Below, piece by piece: positions 1-8,156 of a DNA stretch of 64,000 bases. The notes below the pieces were generated by a model. That model searched no databases and was not told the DNA's origin. It worked only from the letters and a program-made list of their open reading frames with translations. Origin of the DNA: JAFGLZ01 sp964390905 (lineage in GTDB: Bacteria > Planctomycetota > Phycisphaerae > UBA1845 > JAFGLZ01); assembly GCA_964390905.1 (NCBI GenBank), contig CAYMLO010000011.1:1-64000 (forward strand), given 5' to 3'. The position numbers and the translations under genes were made by a program. Numbering within the stretch: position 1 is the stretch's first letter; each line of letters starts with the position of its first letter.

Positions 1-107
1 TCCTGGTATCATCGCCAAGGAGGACACGTATGCGCTTAGCTTCATGCCATTCGTGTCAGGAACCCTTTTCTGCGACACCTTTTTCTTTCCTGAGGTTCTA
101 TCCTTTT

Positions 108-3068
108 CTACCTGGTGCCGTAGGCCTCCAGTTCGGTGATTTGGCTGAGCCTCTGACCGGTGCGGTTGGCGGTGATCCAGACACGGACGACCTGCACGGT
201 GGTGACGGGGAACTCGACATCGAAACGGTCGCTGGCGACGTCCTTGACGCTCCCGACAGTCCGCCAGTCGCCGTCCGGCGTTGATCGGACCTGGATCTTC
301 GCCTCGCCGATCGACCGGCTGTAGACTACGACGCGCGCGATCTTGACGGGCTTGGGCCATTCGACGGCCAGCCAGTCCGGACACTTCCCGGGTGTGCCAT
401 CCTTCCACTGCATGCCATCGCGAACGCCGTCGACCACGCGGTCGGGTGTGCTGCCGTACGTGGACTTCGATGAGAAGGTGACCTTTGCGCCGTTGTCCTC
501 GAACGCCAGGTTGCCGGGGCGGCGTCGGGCGGCATTGGCCTTGCGGATCTTCGTCTCGACATCGGCTACCGATCGGCGGAAGGCCACTTCGGCGTCCGTG
601 GCGTACAGATGCGTCTCGTACAGGCCGAAGCGGTCCTCGAACCAGCCGTCCGTTGCGACGAGGTGTCGCGCCTCGGCGATGACGTTCAGACGAACGGGCG
701 AGGCGCTCGGCTTGAGCCTAAACCTGACTTTCTGCGGGCGCGTGGCCGTGTTGACGACGAAGATGTACCAGTGCTTGCCCGTCCGGCGGACGCACGCGTG
801 AACGTGATCGGGCAGATCGGCCGTGACCTCGAACGCCCCGGCGACGTTCGAGGCGAGGATCGCGTCCTTCAGATCCGCCACCTCGCGCGCCAGCCACGGC
901 ATGCCCAGGGCCAAGGCCGGGTAGTTCTGCGTGTGTGACCAGGTGTACCACAGCCATCCCTTCGTACCGGCGATTGCGGCCTGATAGGTCATGTTCCGCA
1001 GCTCGGCGAAGCTGGGCGCGCGGTTGTTGGCCCGGCCGTAGTCTCCGTAATTGAAGGCCTGCGGGGTGATCCAGACGGCCCTGCCCGCGCCAGCGGCACG
1101 AGCAGCGGCCTTCATGAAGGCCGTGACCTTCTCGATCGGCTGGCCGGCGTGAGCGCCCTTAACGAAGAGCGGATACGGGTCGGGCATGAGGACATCGCCG
1201 CCGTCGGCGTAGTCGGCGATGCCCTTGATCGTGTCGTTGAGCATGATGCACGGGTGGTAGGGGTCCTCGTCGGCCACGACCTCGTAGATCCTGCGGCACC
1301 GCTCGGGCAGCGCAGGTCGGAGCTCCGGCTCGTCGGCCATGTACCAGGCCATCAGGGCGGGATGGTCCTTAAGTGCCCTGACGCGCTGGCGGAGATCCTC
1401 GACCTCCTTGTCGGTCAGTGGCTGGCCCCAAATCGAGGCGGGGCTGACCATTTTGGGGTACGGATACGGGTATATGGTCACGACGGTGCCCGCCTCGGCC
1501 ACCGCGTCGAGCGACTTGCGCACCTTCTCGACATTGTACCAATAGGACGAGTACGCCTGCATGGCCGTGTAGGGGCAGTCGGGCTTGGCCATCTCCGATG
1601 CGGGGATCGAGAACCAACCGAATGGCAGGAACGGCTTGCCGTTGTGCAGTAGGACGCCGCAGGGGTCGATCCGGTATTCGTGCGCGACCTTGGCCAGCTT
1701 GCGAAGGCGCTGAGCGGCCGAGTGAAGGACCTTGCCATCGGGTCCGACGACACGCGCCTCGATCCGATGGTCGCCGATCGGCAGGTCTTTGGCCGACAGC
1801 GAGACCCGCCTGGAACCCGGGACCGCGTCGATCTTGGATTCGCAGGCCACACTGCCGTCCTGTCGGACAAGCCGAACGTGAAGCACTGCGCCGGCCAGGG
1901 CGGCCGGCTCCTCGTCCACGTCGCACGCGACCTCGACGTTTTCGATCTGCTGCGTGGCGTAGATCGAGCCCCGATAGCAGGGCCTGGTGATTCGCAGGCG
2001 CAACGGTTCGTACCGGAGGTCGACCGGATGCGCTCGAACGCACCAGACGCTATCAGGCTTGCGTGGGTCGACTACGGATAGACGCAGCAACTGCCGGCCC
2101 TGGACGCTGACGGGAACTCGGCAGGAGAGCCGGGCCTCCTGGCCGTGCGCCAATTCGGAGTCGACGCCCGGGCCCTTGGTCTTGGCGTCCGCTGCCTCCA
2201 GGAGGCACCGCAACTGCACCCGCCTGCTGCTGCCGGTCTGGTTCGTCAAGCGGACATCGACCAGGCTGGTCAGGCTGCCGGCCTTCCGCACGGTCTTCGG
2301 TGCGCTGGCCAATCGCAGGTCCCACAGGTACGGCCGGAGATCGGCGCCCTGGAGCTCCATGGCTGGATAGAGCGTTGGCTGATGGAACCCGCCCTGGAGC
2401 GGTGCGAACGTGGACAGCTCCTTGGTGCCGGCCTGCCGCTCGCGAGCGACGTTGACGGCCCATTTGCCGAGGCTGGCCTTGGTCAGGCCCAATTCGTTGA
2501 GGGGGATGGCCATCTCGACCGACCAGGAGCCCTCGCCCACGCGCGCAGCCGCGACGGCCGTACTGTTCCACTCGCTCGTGCTGACCTGCCCGCCCTGTCG
2601 GACCCACGCGTCGTAGAGCGCCCCACGCGCGTTGACGGCGAAGTGGTAGTGCTCGACGCGCTGGCCGGTCGGATCGATCATTAGCTCGACGCAGTCGTCG
2701 CTCCAGACCTTGCCGTCGCGCTGGGTGACCCTGGCCTGGATCTTGCCGACGGCCGGCTCGTCCAGCACCGCGCCCAGGTACAGGCAGCGATTGTCATGCC
2801 GGAGCTTGAACCGCGTGGCCGCCTCTGGGACCTCCGGTGCTTCGCTGAGCCGCGTGAACCCCTGATACCACCGCCCCGCCCCCCAGTCCGGCTCGTCGAG
2901 CACACCGTCGAGGCGGATCGTCCCCTTGGCCGGAAGCGACGCGACCGTCGAGGCCGCTGACGGGCTCGCACACAGGACGGCTCGCGCGCACGGCAATGCC
3001 ACCAGGACGACACATCCGCCGACGAGCACTGCCGACCGCCGGCGCGGGCGATACAACCAAAGCCCCAT
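108..3068 (-). CDS. Secreted modular glycoside-hydrolase-like protein (CBM9-like + TIM-barrel-like + discoidin)
   Basis: 986 residues. The ATG at 3068 is chosen over one 12 codons upstream because GGGAGGGG lies at Shine-Dalgarno distance and a signal peptide follows at once (MGLWLYRPRRR, then a hydrophobic stretch ending near ALPCARA). Residues of about 45-245 look like a CBM9-type carbohydrate-binding module (IRLDGVLDEPDW start, a WSVEMAIPLNELG strand, a GGFHQPTLYP end). Beta-rich linkers follow. The region of about 465-790 resembles a TIM-barrel glycosidase (LLHNGKPFLPFGWFS, MADEPEL with a candidate acidic residue, GWLWYTWSH). The last 140 residues resemble an F5/8 discoidin domain (VVDGVRDGMQWKDG, VARVVVYSRS-like strands). 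Exported binding and cleavage of a polysaccharide is inferred; family and substrate cannot be named from sequence alone. Confidence 0.8.
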   Translation of the reverse strand: MGLWLYRPRRRSAVLVGGCVVLVALPCARAVLCASPSAASTVASLPAKGTIRLDGVLDEPDWGAGRWYQGFTRLSEAPEVPEAATRFKLRHDNRCLYLGAVLDEPAVGKIQARVTQRDGKVWSDDCVELMIDPTGQRVEHYHFAVNARGALYDAWVRQGGQVSTSEWNSTAVAAARVGEGSWSVEMAIPLNELGLTKASLGKWAVNVARERQAGTKELSTFAPLQGGFHQPTLYPAMELQGADLRPYLWDLRLASAPKTVRKAGSLTSLVDVRLTNQTGSSRRVQLRCLLEAADAKTKGPGVDSELAHGQEARLSCRVPVSVQGRQLLRLSVVDPRKPDSVWCVRAHPVDLRYEPLRLRITRPCYRGSIYATQQIENVEVACDVDEEPAALAGAVLHVRLVRQDGSVACESKIDAVPGSRRVSLSAKDLPIGDHRIEARVVGPDGKVLHSAAQRLRKLAKVAHEYRIDPCGVLLHNGKPFLPFGWFSIPASEMAKPDCPYTAMQAYSSYWYNVEKVRKSLDAVAEAGTVVTIYPYPYPKMVSPASIWGQPLTDKEVEDLRQRVRALKDHPALMAWYMADEPELRPALPERCRRIYEVVADEDPYHPCIMLNDTIKGIADYADGGDVLMPDPYPLFVKGAHAGQPIEKVTAFMKAAARAAGAGRAVWITPQAFNYGDYGRANNRAPSFAELRNMTYQAAIAGTKGWLWYTWSHTQNYPALALGMPWLAREVADLKDAILASNVAGAFEVTADLPDHVHACVRRTGKHWYIFVVNTATRPQKVRFRLKPSASPVRLNVIAEARHLVATDGWFEDRFGLYETHLYATDAEVAFRRSVADVETKIRKANAARRRPGNLAFEDNGAKVTFSSKSTYGSTPDRVVDGVRDGMQWKDGTPGKCPDWLAVEWPKPVKIARVVVYSRSIGEAKIQVRSTPDGDWRTVGSVKDVASDRFDVEFPVTTVQVVRVWITANRTGQRLSQITELEAYGTR

Positions 3069-3100
3069 ATGAGCCCCTCCCTCAGTGCAACCACAACGCG

Positions 3101-3230
3101 ACAAGTCAACACGTCGAAACGTCGAAACATCAAAACGTCAACACGTCAAGACGTCAATCCCGACAAGTCGACGAGTCGACAAGTGAACAAGTCAACACCT
3201 CGACATTTCGAAAGCCCAACCCGTCAACGG
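3101..3230. repeat. Degenerate octamer tandem array 1
   Basis: About 15 imperfect 8-bp units run without a break. Read on the minus strand the consensus is GT(T/G)T(C/T)GAC. The array lies between the start of the secreted glycosidase-like gene (30-160 bp upstream of its ATG, minus strand) and the truncated transposase fragment. A second array with the same consensus lies at 37170-37241. Frames open across it code for low-complexity Thr/Ser/Arg sequence and are not treated as genes. Confidence 0.75.
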
Positions 3231-3242
3231 CGAGACCGAAGC

Positions 3243-3671
3243 GGGCATCTCTGGCAGAACCGCCTCTACTCGTGTGCGTTGGATGACGTTCACTTGTGGT
3301 GTGCGATGTGCTGCGTCGAGCGGAATCCGGTCCGGGCCAAGTTGGCGCGGTCGGCCTGGGACTATGCATGGTCGAGCGCGGCGGCGCACACGGGCGGCCA
3401 GGATGCGAGCGGACTGCTGGACCTGGATGCGTGGGCGGGAGAATGGACCCCTGGCAAGTGGCGGGCTGAGTTGAAGCGTCCGGAGGACGAGGCGTTGATG
3501 TCGCGGTTACGCCTGAGCACGCATCGGGGGCGTCCGCTGGGCAGCGACAGCTTCCTGAGCAAACTGGAGAGCCGTTTGGGCCGGCGGCTGCGTCCCATGC
3601 CCGTGGGGCGCCCAAAGCGCGGGAGCAAGAGGAGGCGGTCACGGAACCAGGGCAGGGACGGCAAGCAATAG
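3243..3671 (+). pseudogene. Truncated REP-associated tyrosine transposase (C-terminal part)
   Basis: The frame carries sequence typical of the C-terminal half of IS200-like/REP-associated tyrosine transposases: HLWQNRLYSC, then CCVERNPVRAKLARSAWDY and WSSAAAH, then a GRPLGSDSFLSKLE segment and a basic tail with LGRRLRPMPVGRPKRG. The N-terminal part, with the HUH motif and usually the start, is missing. Upstream codons of the same frame translate the octamer array, so the 5' boundary is where homology begins. This is a dead remnant. Its presence fits with REP-like palindromes elsewhere in the window, though this fragment need not have mobilised them. Confidence 0.7.
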
Positions 3672-3738
3672 GTGACCGTCCGCTATTCATACTGTCTATA
3701 CACATCTAGACGGAATGGGCCGACCGTCGTCACGGTGG

Positions 3739-4554
3739 CTAGGCGTCTCCGTCACGCGCGGACTGAGCCTGGTTGTCTTCGGAGGCGGCTTGGACGTCTG
3801 GCGCGGCCTCGCCTTCGGCCTCGTCTTCTTCGGCCGATTCGATTATCTGGGGTTTCCGCAGGGCCGTGACCTGCAGGAAGAACGCCAGCACGAGCAAGGC
3901 AAACGACATGACCACCCGAATACACCACAACAGGGCGGGCTGGGGCAGTCGGTAGACCACGGGGTCCGCCAGCACCAGTTCCACAGAGGGCTTGTCGGCG
4001 TCGTTCCCCGCCCTGGACAACTGAATCGTGCCAGCAGGAATCCGGATCTTGCCGCTGCGGGCTGCCCATTTGACATAGCCGATCAGGCCCGACGAACCAT
4101 ATCCCTTGCGGAGAGCATCCCGGACCCTGCCGGCGACGTGATCGTCCAGTGCTTCGCGGCGGTAGCCCTGGGGGAACCCGCTGGCGATGGACTTGCGAAC
4201 CTTGACGGCCACGTGCCCGGCCAGCGAGTGATACTCCACATAGAACGCGACGCACCACGTGCACGCAAACAGTAGCAGCGAAGCGATCCACAGGTGACGG
4301 GACGGAACCGGACGAATCGGATCGCCGTACCGAAACAACACCGAGCCCGGGATGAGCCCCAACAACAGAAAGAAGAAGAGCCCCAAAAAGAACGGCAGCA
4401 TCGCCAGGTAACCGAGCAGGGATCCGACCGCCGCCGCCGTGAGCAGCGCGATCAGGAGCCCCCGTAGCCACCGCCGGCGGCTCCCCGGCTTGCCCCAAGC
4501 CGGCTCTGGCTCGTCGTGCGGATCGGCGGGTTCGGGCGTCGGCGGCCGTTCCAT
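3739..4554 (-). CDS. Hypothetical membrane protein with four predicted TM segments
   Basis: 271 residues from the ATG at 4554, preferred over an ATG 13 codons upstream because GGAGGAG lies about 9 bases before it. A proline/glutamate-rich N-terminus is followed by two close hydrophobic segments (LRGLLIALLTAAAVGSLLGY and a run with LFFFLLLGLIPG), a third (LWIASLLLFACTWCVAFYV), a roughly 90-residue soluble region with basic patches, and a fourth (CIRVVMSFALLVLAFFLQV). The C-terminal tail is acidic. No family is recognised. It starts shortly after the stop of rtcB on the same strand, so it is probably the last gene of the DUF433-DUF5615-rtcB block. Confidence 0.7.
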   Translation of the reverse strand: MERPPTPEPADPHDEPEPAWGKPGSRRRWLRGLLIALLTAAAVGSLLGYLAMLPFFLGLFFFLLLGLIPGSVLFRYGDPIRPVPSRHLWIASLLLFACTWCVAFYVEYHSLAGHVAVKVRKSIASGFPQGYRREALDDHVAGRVRDALRKGYGSSGLIGYVKWAARSGKIRIPAGTIQLSRAGNDADKPSVELVLADPVVYRLPQPALLWCIRVVMSFALLVLAFFLQVTALRKPQIIESAEEDEAEGEAAPDVQAASEDNQAQSARDGDA

Positions 4555-4621
4555 GACCGCTGACTCCTCCGGCGGGGACGGCGCTTGTGGCATGTCGTTG
4601 GTGTCCAGGGGTCCATTCCTC

Positions 4622-5818
4622 CTAGCCCTTGACGACGGCGACAGGCCGAAGCGACGTGACGATCTCCACCAGGTCGCGTTGGTTGGCCATCACCCGGTCA
4701 ATATCCTTGTAGGCATCGGGGGCTTCGTCAAGGTGCTGGGGCGTCGGCCGGAACCAGATCCCCTCCATCGTCTCCTTGAACCGCCGCATCGAGATCGTGC
4801 GTTTGGCCTCCTTGCGTCCCATGACGCGACCGGCGCCATGGCTGCAGGAGGCGAACGATTCGGCGTTGCCCAGCCCGCGGACGATGTAGCTCCGCGTGCC
4901 CATCGAGCCGGGGATGATGCCCAGCTGGCCCGCGCGGGCGGAGGTCGCCCCCTTGCGATGGACCCACAGCCGCTGACCGCAGTGTTCCTCTTGCGACGCG
5001 TAGTTGTGGTGGATATTCACGATGTCGCCCGTGCCGGACACGTGCCGTCCCAGCGGCGATTGCTCGACGAGCCGTTGGCAGATCCTCATCATGACGTGCC
5101 GGTTCAGCCGGGCGAACTCCTGGGCGAACGTCATGTGCTCCAGATAGGCCGACCCCTCGTCGCTGTCGATGGACAGGTACGACAACGCCGGGTCCGGCAC
5201 GTCCGCGCCCCGCTTCTTGCACACCTGCTTGGCCAGCTTGTAGAAGTGGTCGCAAATGAGCTTACCCACGTTGCGCGAGCCGGAATGCAGCATAACCCAA
5301 ACCTCGCCGTCGGCGTCGACCTGCACCTCGATGAAGTGGTTCCCCCCGCCGAGCGTGCCGATCTGCTCGATGATCTTGTCATGCCCGGACAGGAACGCCT
5401 TCTTGGGATTCGTACCGGCCAGCAAGTCGAAGATCTCGGGGCAGTGTCGCTCGGACAGCTCCCGGCCCTCCCTTGGGGTCCGGTGCTTGAACCCCTGGGG
5501 GATCCGCTTCTGGAAGGCCGTGACCAAGACGTCAAGGTGATCGCGGACCTTCTCCGACGGCACGCCCGTCCGCCAGGCGGACATCCCGCACCCGATGTCC
5601 ATCCCCACCGCGTAGGGAATGATCGCGTCGCGGATCGCCACGACGCCGCCGATGGGCATGCCGAACCCCACGTGGGCGTCGGGCATCAGCGCGACGTGAT
5701 CGACGGCGACCGGCAGGTTGGCCACGTTGACGGCCTGCCGGATCGTCTGCTCGTCCGCGTCGTCCGCCCAACACTTGATGGGCACGCGCTGCTTCGACTT
5801 GTCGTAGATCACTTTCAT
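4622..5818 (-). CDS. rtcB: RNA-splicing ligase RtcB
   Basis: 398 residues, normal for the bacterial family. RtcB joins RNA ends carrying 2',3'-cyclic phosphate or 3'-phosphate to 5'-OH ends, using GTP and manganese. Visible hallmarks are MPDAHVGFGMPIGG near residue 45, the metal-binding DIGCGM at 74-79, GGGNHFIEV, HSGSRNVGK, HHNYASQEEH, RKGATSARAGQLGIIPGSMG, and SHGAGR with the histidine that is guanylylated in characterised RtcB. No archease or rtcA gene is adjacent. The start lies only 12 bp after the stop of the DUF5615 gene and has no clear Shine-Dalgarno site, which suggests cotranscription and translational coupling with the toxin-like gene. Confidence 0.95.
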   Translation of the reverse strand: MKVIYDKSKQRVPIKCWADDADEQTIRQAVNVANLPVAVDHVALMPDAHVGFGMPIGGVVAIRDAIIPYAVGMDIGCGMSAWRTGVPSEKVRDHLDVLVTAFQKRIPQGFKHRTPREGRELSERHCPEIFDLLAGTNPKKAFLSGHDKIIEQIGTLGGGNHFIEVQVDADGEVWVMLHSGSRNVGKLICDHFYKLAKQVCKKRGADVPDPALSYLSIDSDEGSAYLEHMTFAQEFARLNRHVMMRICQRLVEQSPLGRHVSGTGDIVNIHHNYASQEEHCGQRLWVHRKGATSARAGQLGIIPGSMGTRSYIVRGLGNAESFASCSHGAGRVMGRKEAKRTISMRRFKETMEGIWFRPTPQHLDEAPDAYKDIDRVMANQRDLVEIVTSLRPVAVVKG

Positions 5819-5830
5819 AGGGTCGCAGGA

Positions 5831-6208
5831 CTACAGCGGGTTCTCAGAAAGCGGCAGGATACGAACGCGGGAACGCGACTCGTCAAGGACGACCAAGGCG
5901 CCCGATTCGATCGCCGGTTGATGCGCCCTCAGGACCTGGACGAGATCCGACTCCAAGTGCTCCGGCAGCACGTCCTGTGTCCGGACTTGGACAACACTCG
6001 GGCCTCGGGCTCCGGTCACGGCCAGAATAGCGCCGAAATCGAGGTCATGCGTGAACACGAGGCAGCTGTTGTCCAGCGCCCATTGCATGATCTCCTGGTC
6101 CGTGGCCCGCGGGTCGCCGACTGCTGACCAGTGGAAGCACGTCCAGCCGTGCTTGGCCAAGACCCCGACCCAGCGCGGGGTGAGATTCATGTCAACAAGG
6201 ATGTTCAT
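5831..6208 (-). CDS. DUF5615 family PIN-like protein (putative toxin nuclease)
   Basis: 125 residues. The N-terminus MNILVDMNLTPRW and the central VFTHDLDFGAIL are typical of DUF5615, a small PIN-like family usually paired with DUF433. The acidic residues in ILVDMN and THDLDF match the PIN metal site. The start codon overlaps the stop of the DUF433 gene (ATGA), so translation is coupled. By family knowledge it is a candidate RNase toxin; activity is not demonstrated for most members. The next gene downstream is rtcB, 12 bp away. Confidence 0.85.
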   Translation of the reverse strand: MNILVDMNLTPRWVGVLAKHGWTCFHWSAVGDPRATDQEIMQWALDNSCLVFTHDLDFGAILAVTGARGPSVVQVRTQDVLPEHLESDLVQVLRAHQPAIESGALVVLDESRSRVRILPLSENPL

Positions 6209-6435
6209 GACCGCGCCAGAGGCACTTCCGTCTCTTCAGCTCGCCAGGCCGCATAGGCCAGCGCTTCACGAAGGTCCTCCTCTTCGAGGTAGGGATAGGC
6301 TGCGAGGATCTCGTCGGCGGAACGACCAACGGCCATCAGGCCCACGACCATCCCAACGGTGACGCGCATACCGCGAATACACGGCTTGCCGCCCATCACC
6401 TCGTGGTCGAACGTGATACGAGTGAGTTGCTTCAT
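6205..6435 (-). CDS. DUF433 family protein (putative antitoxin)
   Basis: 76 residues with the DUF433 signature: ITFDHEVMGGKPCIRGMRVTV, then an HTH-like segment (VVGLMAVGRSADEILAAYPYLEEEDLREALAYA). DUF433 proteins are usually encoded just before a DUF5615 PIN-like gene, as here with a 4-bp overlap, and are presumed to neutralise it and autoregulate. A TGCTATAAT extended -10 box lies about 75 bp upstream. Confidence 0.88.
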   Translation of the reverse strand: MKQLTRITFDHEVMGGKPCIRGMRVTVGMVVGLMAVGRSADEILAAYPYLEEEDLREALAYAAWRAEETEVPLARS

Positions 6436-6510
6436 GATGTCAGAACCTTGCGACCCCGCTCAGTTGGCAACGAAGCATACGACCCATGTCCCGCGGTCCT
6501 CTGACAGACC

Positions 6511-6519
6511 ATTATAGCA
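6511..6519 (-). promoter_or_regulatory. Extended -10 promoter element for the DUF433-DUF5615-rtcB block
   Basis: On the minus strand TGC precedes a perfect TATAAT hexamer, an extended -10 box, in the gap between the aldo/keto reductase stop and the DUF433 start. No convincing -35 is seen, as is common for extended -10 promoters. A transcript would have a leader of about 70 bases before the antitoxin. Confidence 0.55.
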
Positions 6520-6558
6520 TGGGGAGGCTTGCAGCCAGCCGTCCGCCTGACTGGTTTC

Positions 6559-7665
6559 TCAACCGGTCCGTCGGGCGTCGAAGGCGGCGGCCACCTCGCG
6601 GAGCCGCTTGGGGATGTCGATGCCGGCGGGGCAATTCTCCATGCACTCGCCACACTCGACGCACATCTCGGTCCGAAAGTCGAGCTTGGCGTACATCTCG
6701 TCGGCCAGGGACTTCAGCTCGTCGGGGTAGCCGGCCAGGGCGTCCCCGGCGCGGAAGATCTCCGGAATAGGCACGCCCTCCGGACAGGGCTGGCAGTAGT
6801 AGCACCGCAGGCACATCTGCCCGTAGCGGAAGTCCCTCGAGATCTTCGCGATCAGCCGCCGCATCCGATCGGTGGCCTCGTCGGGGATGGGTAGGGTCGC
6901 GCAGGCGGCGGCCACGTTGAAATCCACCTGCTCGACGGTATTCATACCGATGACGGCCGCATGAACGTTGGGATTGCTCAGGCAGAAACGGATGGCGGAG
7001 CGCTTGAGTTGGTCGGCCTCGTCGGGGGACATGTCGGTCGGCTCGGGGATGAGCTGCCCACCGGCCATCGCCTTCATCAGCATCACGCCGACGTCGTGCC
7101 GTTTGGCCAACGGGAGGATCTCGGCCGCCACGTTCTCCTGGTCCAGCGGGCTGTAGGCCAACATCACAAAATCGAACAGCCCCGACTCGATGGCCAGTCG
7201 CATGACGCGGAGGTCGCGATGGATGCTGATGCCGACGTGGCCAATCAGGCCCTGCTCGCGGGCCTTCTGGAACACGTCCAGGCAGGCGCCCTTCGCCTGA
7301 ATCTCCTCCCAGGACGCCATCGACGAGACGCTGTGCAGCATGTACCCGTCGATGAAGTCGGTCTTCATCGCGACCAGTGCGTTCTCGAGCGATCGGCGAG
7401 CGTCCTTGCTCGTCCGGCTGTAGGTCTTCGAGGTGAGGACGAACTCGCTACGGCGGTGGCTGATGAACTTACCGACGCGCTCCTGCATGTTCTTGTACTG
7501 CTCGGCCGTATCGACGAAGTTGATGCCCCTGTCCAGAGCTCGGTTGAGGGTGACCTCACTCGCCCGCTCGGGCTCGTTGATCAGGGGGATCGTCCCGATC
7601 CCCAAGCGGGTCACGTCCCAGCCGGTCCTTCCGAAACGAATACGGGGCAACGTGGTCGCGCTCAT
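6559..7665 (-). CDS. Aldo/keto reductase with C-terminal 4Fe-4S domain
   Basis: 368 residues. The N-terminal 270 residues are an aldo/keto reductase barrel with the catalytic tetrad visible as D52, Y57, K80 and H111. The C-terminus carries two cysteine clusters, CLRCYYCQPCPEG and CVECGECMENCPAG, typical of ferredoxin-like AKRs common in anaerobes and Planctomycetota. It probably reduces an aldehyde or ketone with NAD(P)H; the Fe-S role is unknown. The ATG at 7665 has GAGGAG at good spacing. Transcribed in the same direction as the downstream toxin-antitoxin/rtcB block but separated from it by about 120 bp with its own promoter. Confidence 0.9.
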   Translation of the reverse strand: MSATTLPRIRFGRTGWDVTRLGIGTIPLINEPERASEVTLNRALDRGINFVDTAEQYKNMQERVGKFISHRRSEFVLTSKTYSRTSKDARRSLENALVAMKTDFIDGYMLHSVSSMASWEEIQAKGACLDVFQKAREQGLIGHVGISIHRDLRVMRLAIESGLFDFVMLAYSPLDQENVAAEILPLAKRHDVGVMLMKAMAGGQLIPEPTDMSPDEADQLKRSAIRFCLSNPNVHAAVIGMNTVEQVDFNVAAACATLPIPDEATDRMRRLIAKISRDFRYGQMCLRCYYCQPCPEGVPIPEIFRAGDALAGYPDELKSLADEMYAKLDFRTEMCVECGECMENCPAGIDIPKRLREVAAAFDARRTG

Positions 7666-7808
7666 CGGGGACTCCTCAGCTCACCGTCACTTCATGATCG
7701 AATCGCGCGGGCGACCCGTCCGCCCAGTGTCCCCAACCGCGCCCAAACAGTCAAATGCCCCCGCGCCGTGCCGCTCGCTGGCCCGGTGTAGAACGGCGGC
7801 GGGCCCTA

Positions 7809-7837
7809 TTGGCGTTGGGGCGCCGTTGGGGTACAAT
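7809..7837 (+). promoter_or_regulatory. Sigma-70-type promoter upstream of the coiled-coil gene
   Basis: TTGGCG at 7809-7814 and TACAAT at 7832-7837 are separated by 17 bp, each one or two bases from consensus. The next plus-strand gene begins at 8157, so the leader would be about 310 bases. Confidence 0.55.
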
Positions 7838-7844
7838 TGAGGCT

Positions 7845-8156
7845 CCGGGGTGAGAGGCCATTTCACGCTGCCGGGCTGAGAGGCTGTGGGGCGTCAAACA
7901 TACCCACTCTTGCGTGGATCCCACAGGATGGTAGAAGTGGGCGCGTGTGTTCGGTCGATCGGCAGGGCTCCGAGATCGTCAACGTTCGATCGCGCGCGTT
8001 GGGTGTGCGCCCGCCCGAGGTTGGACGATCGACCGTCCACCCGCCGCGTGTCGTCGACAGCGAGGGAACTTGACGGCTGTCGGCGCCCCCCACGGCCCGT
8101 GGCAAGCGACAAGACAGACCGCACGCCGAGGTGTCCATCACCGGAGAACGTTGGCA
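7845..8156. other. Long non-coding leader region
   Basis: About 310 bp between a likely promoter and the ATG at 8157. Frames crossing it lack ribosome-binding sites and give basic low-complexity peptides. I see no riboswitch, terminator or repeat that I can name. Confidence 0.4.

Noticed and set aside
30..284. Plus-strand frame with an excellent AAGGAGG site and ATG at the left edge
   Set aside because: Only 26 codons lie outside the real minus-strand gene; the rest is antisense to the discoidin domain and resembles no protein. Possibly a remnant start, not supportable as a gene.
3101..3230. CRISPR array
   Set aside because: Units are 8 bp without spacers and no cas genes are present; treated as an octamer array.
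4439..6127. 562-codon plus-strand frame across rtcB
   Set aside because: Antisense to the clearly recognised RtcB and DUF5615 genes; composition (His/Arg/Asp/Val rich) is typical of antisense in high-GC DNA.
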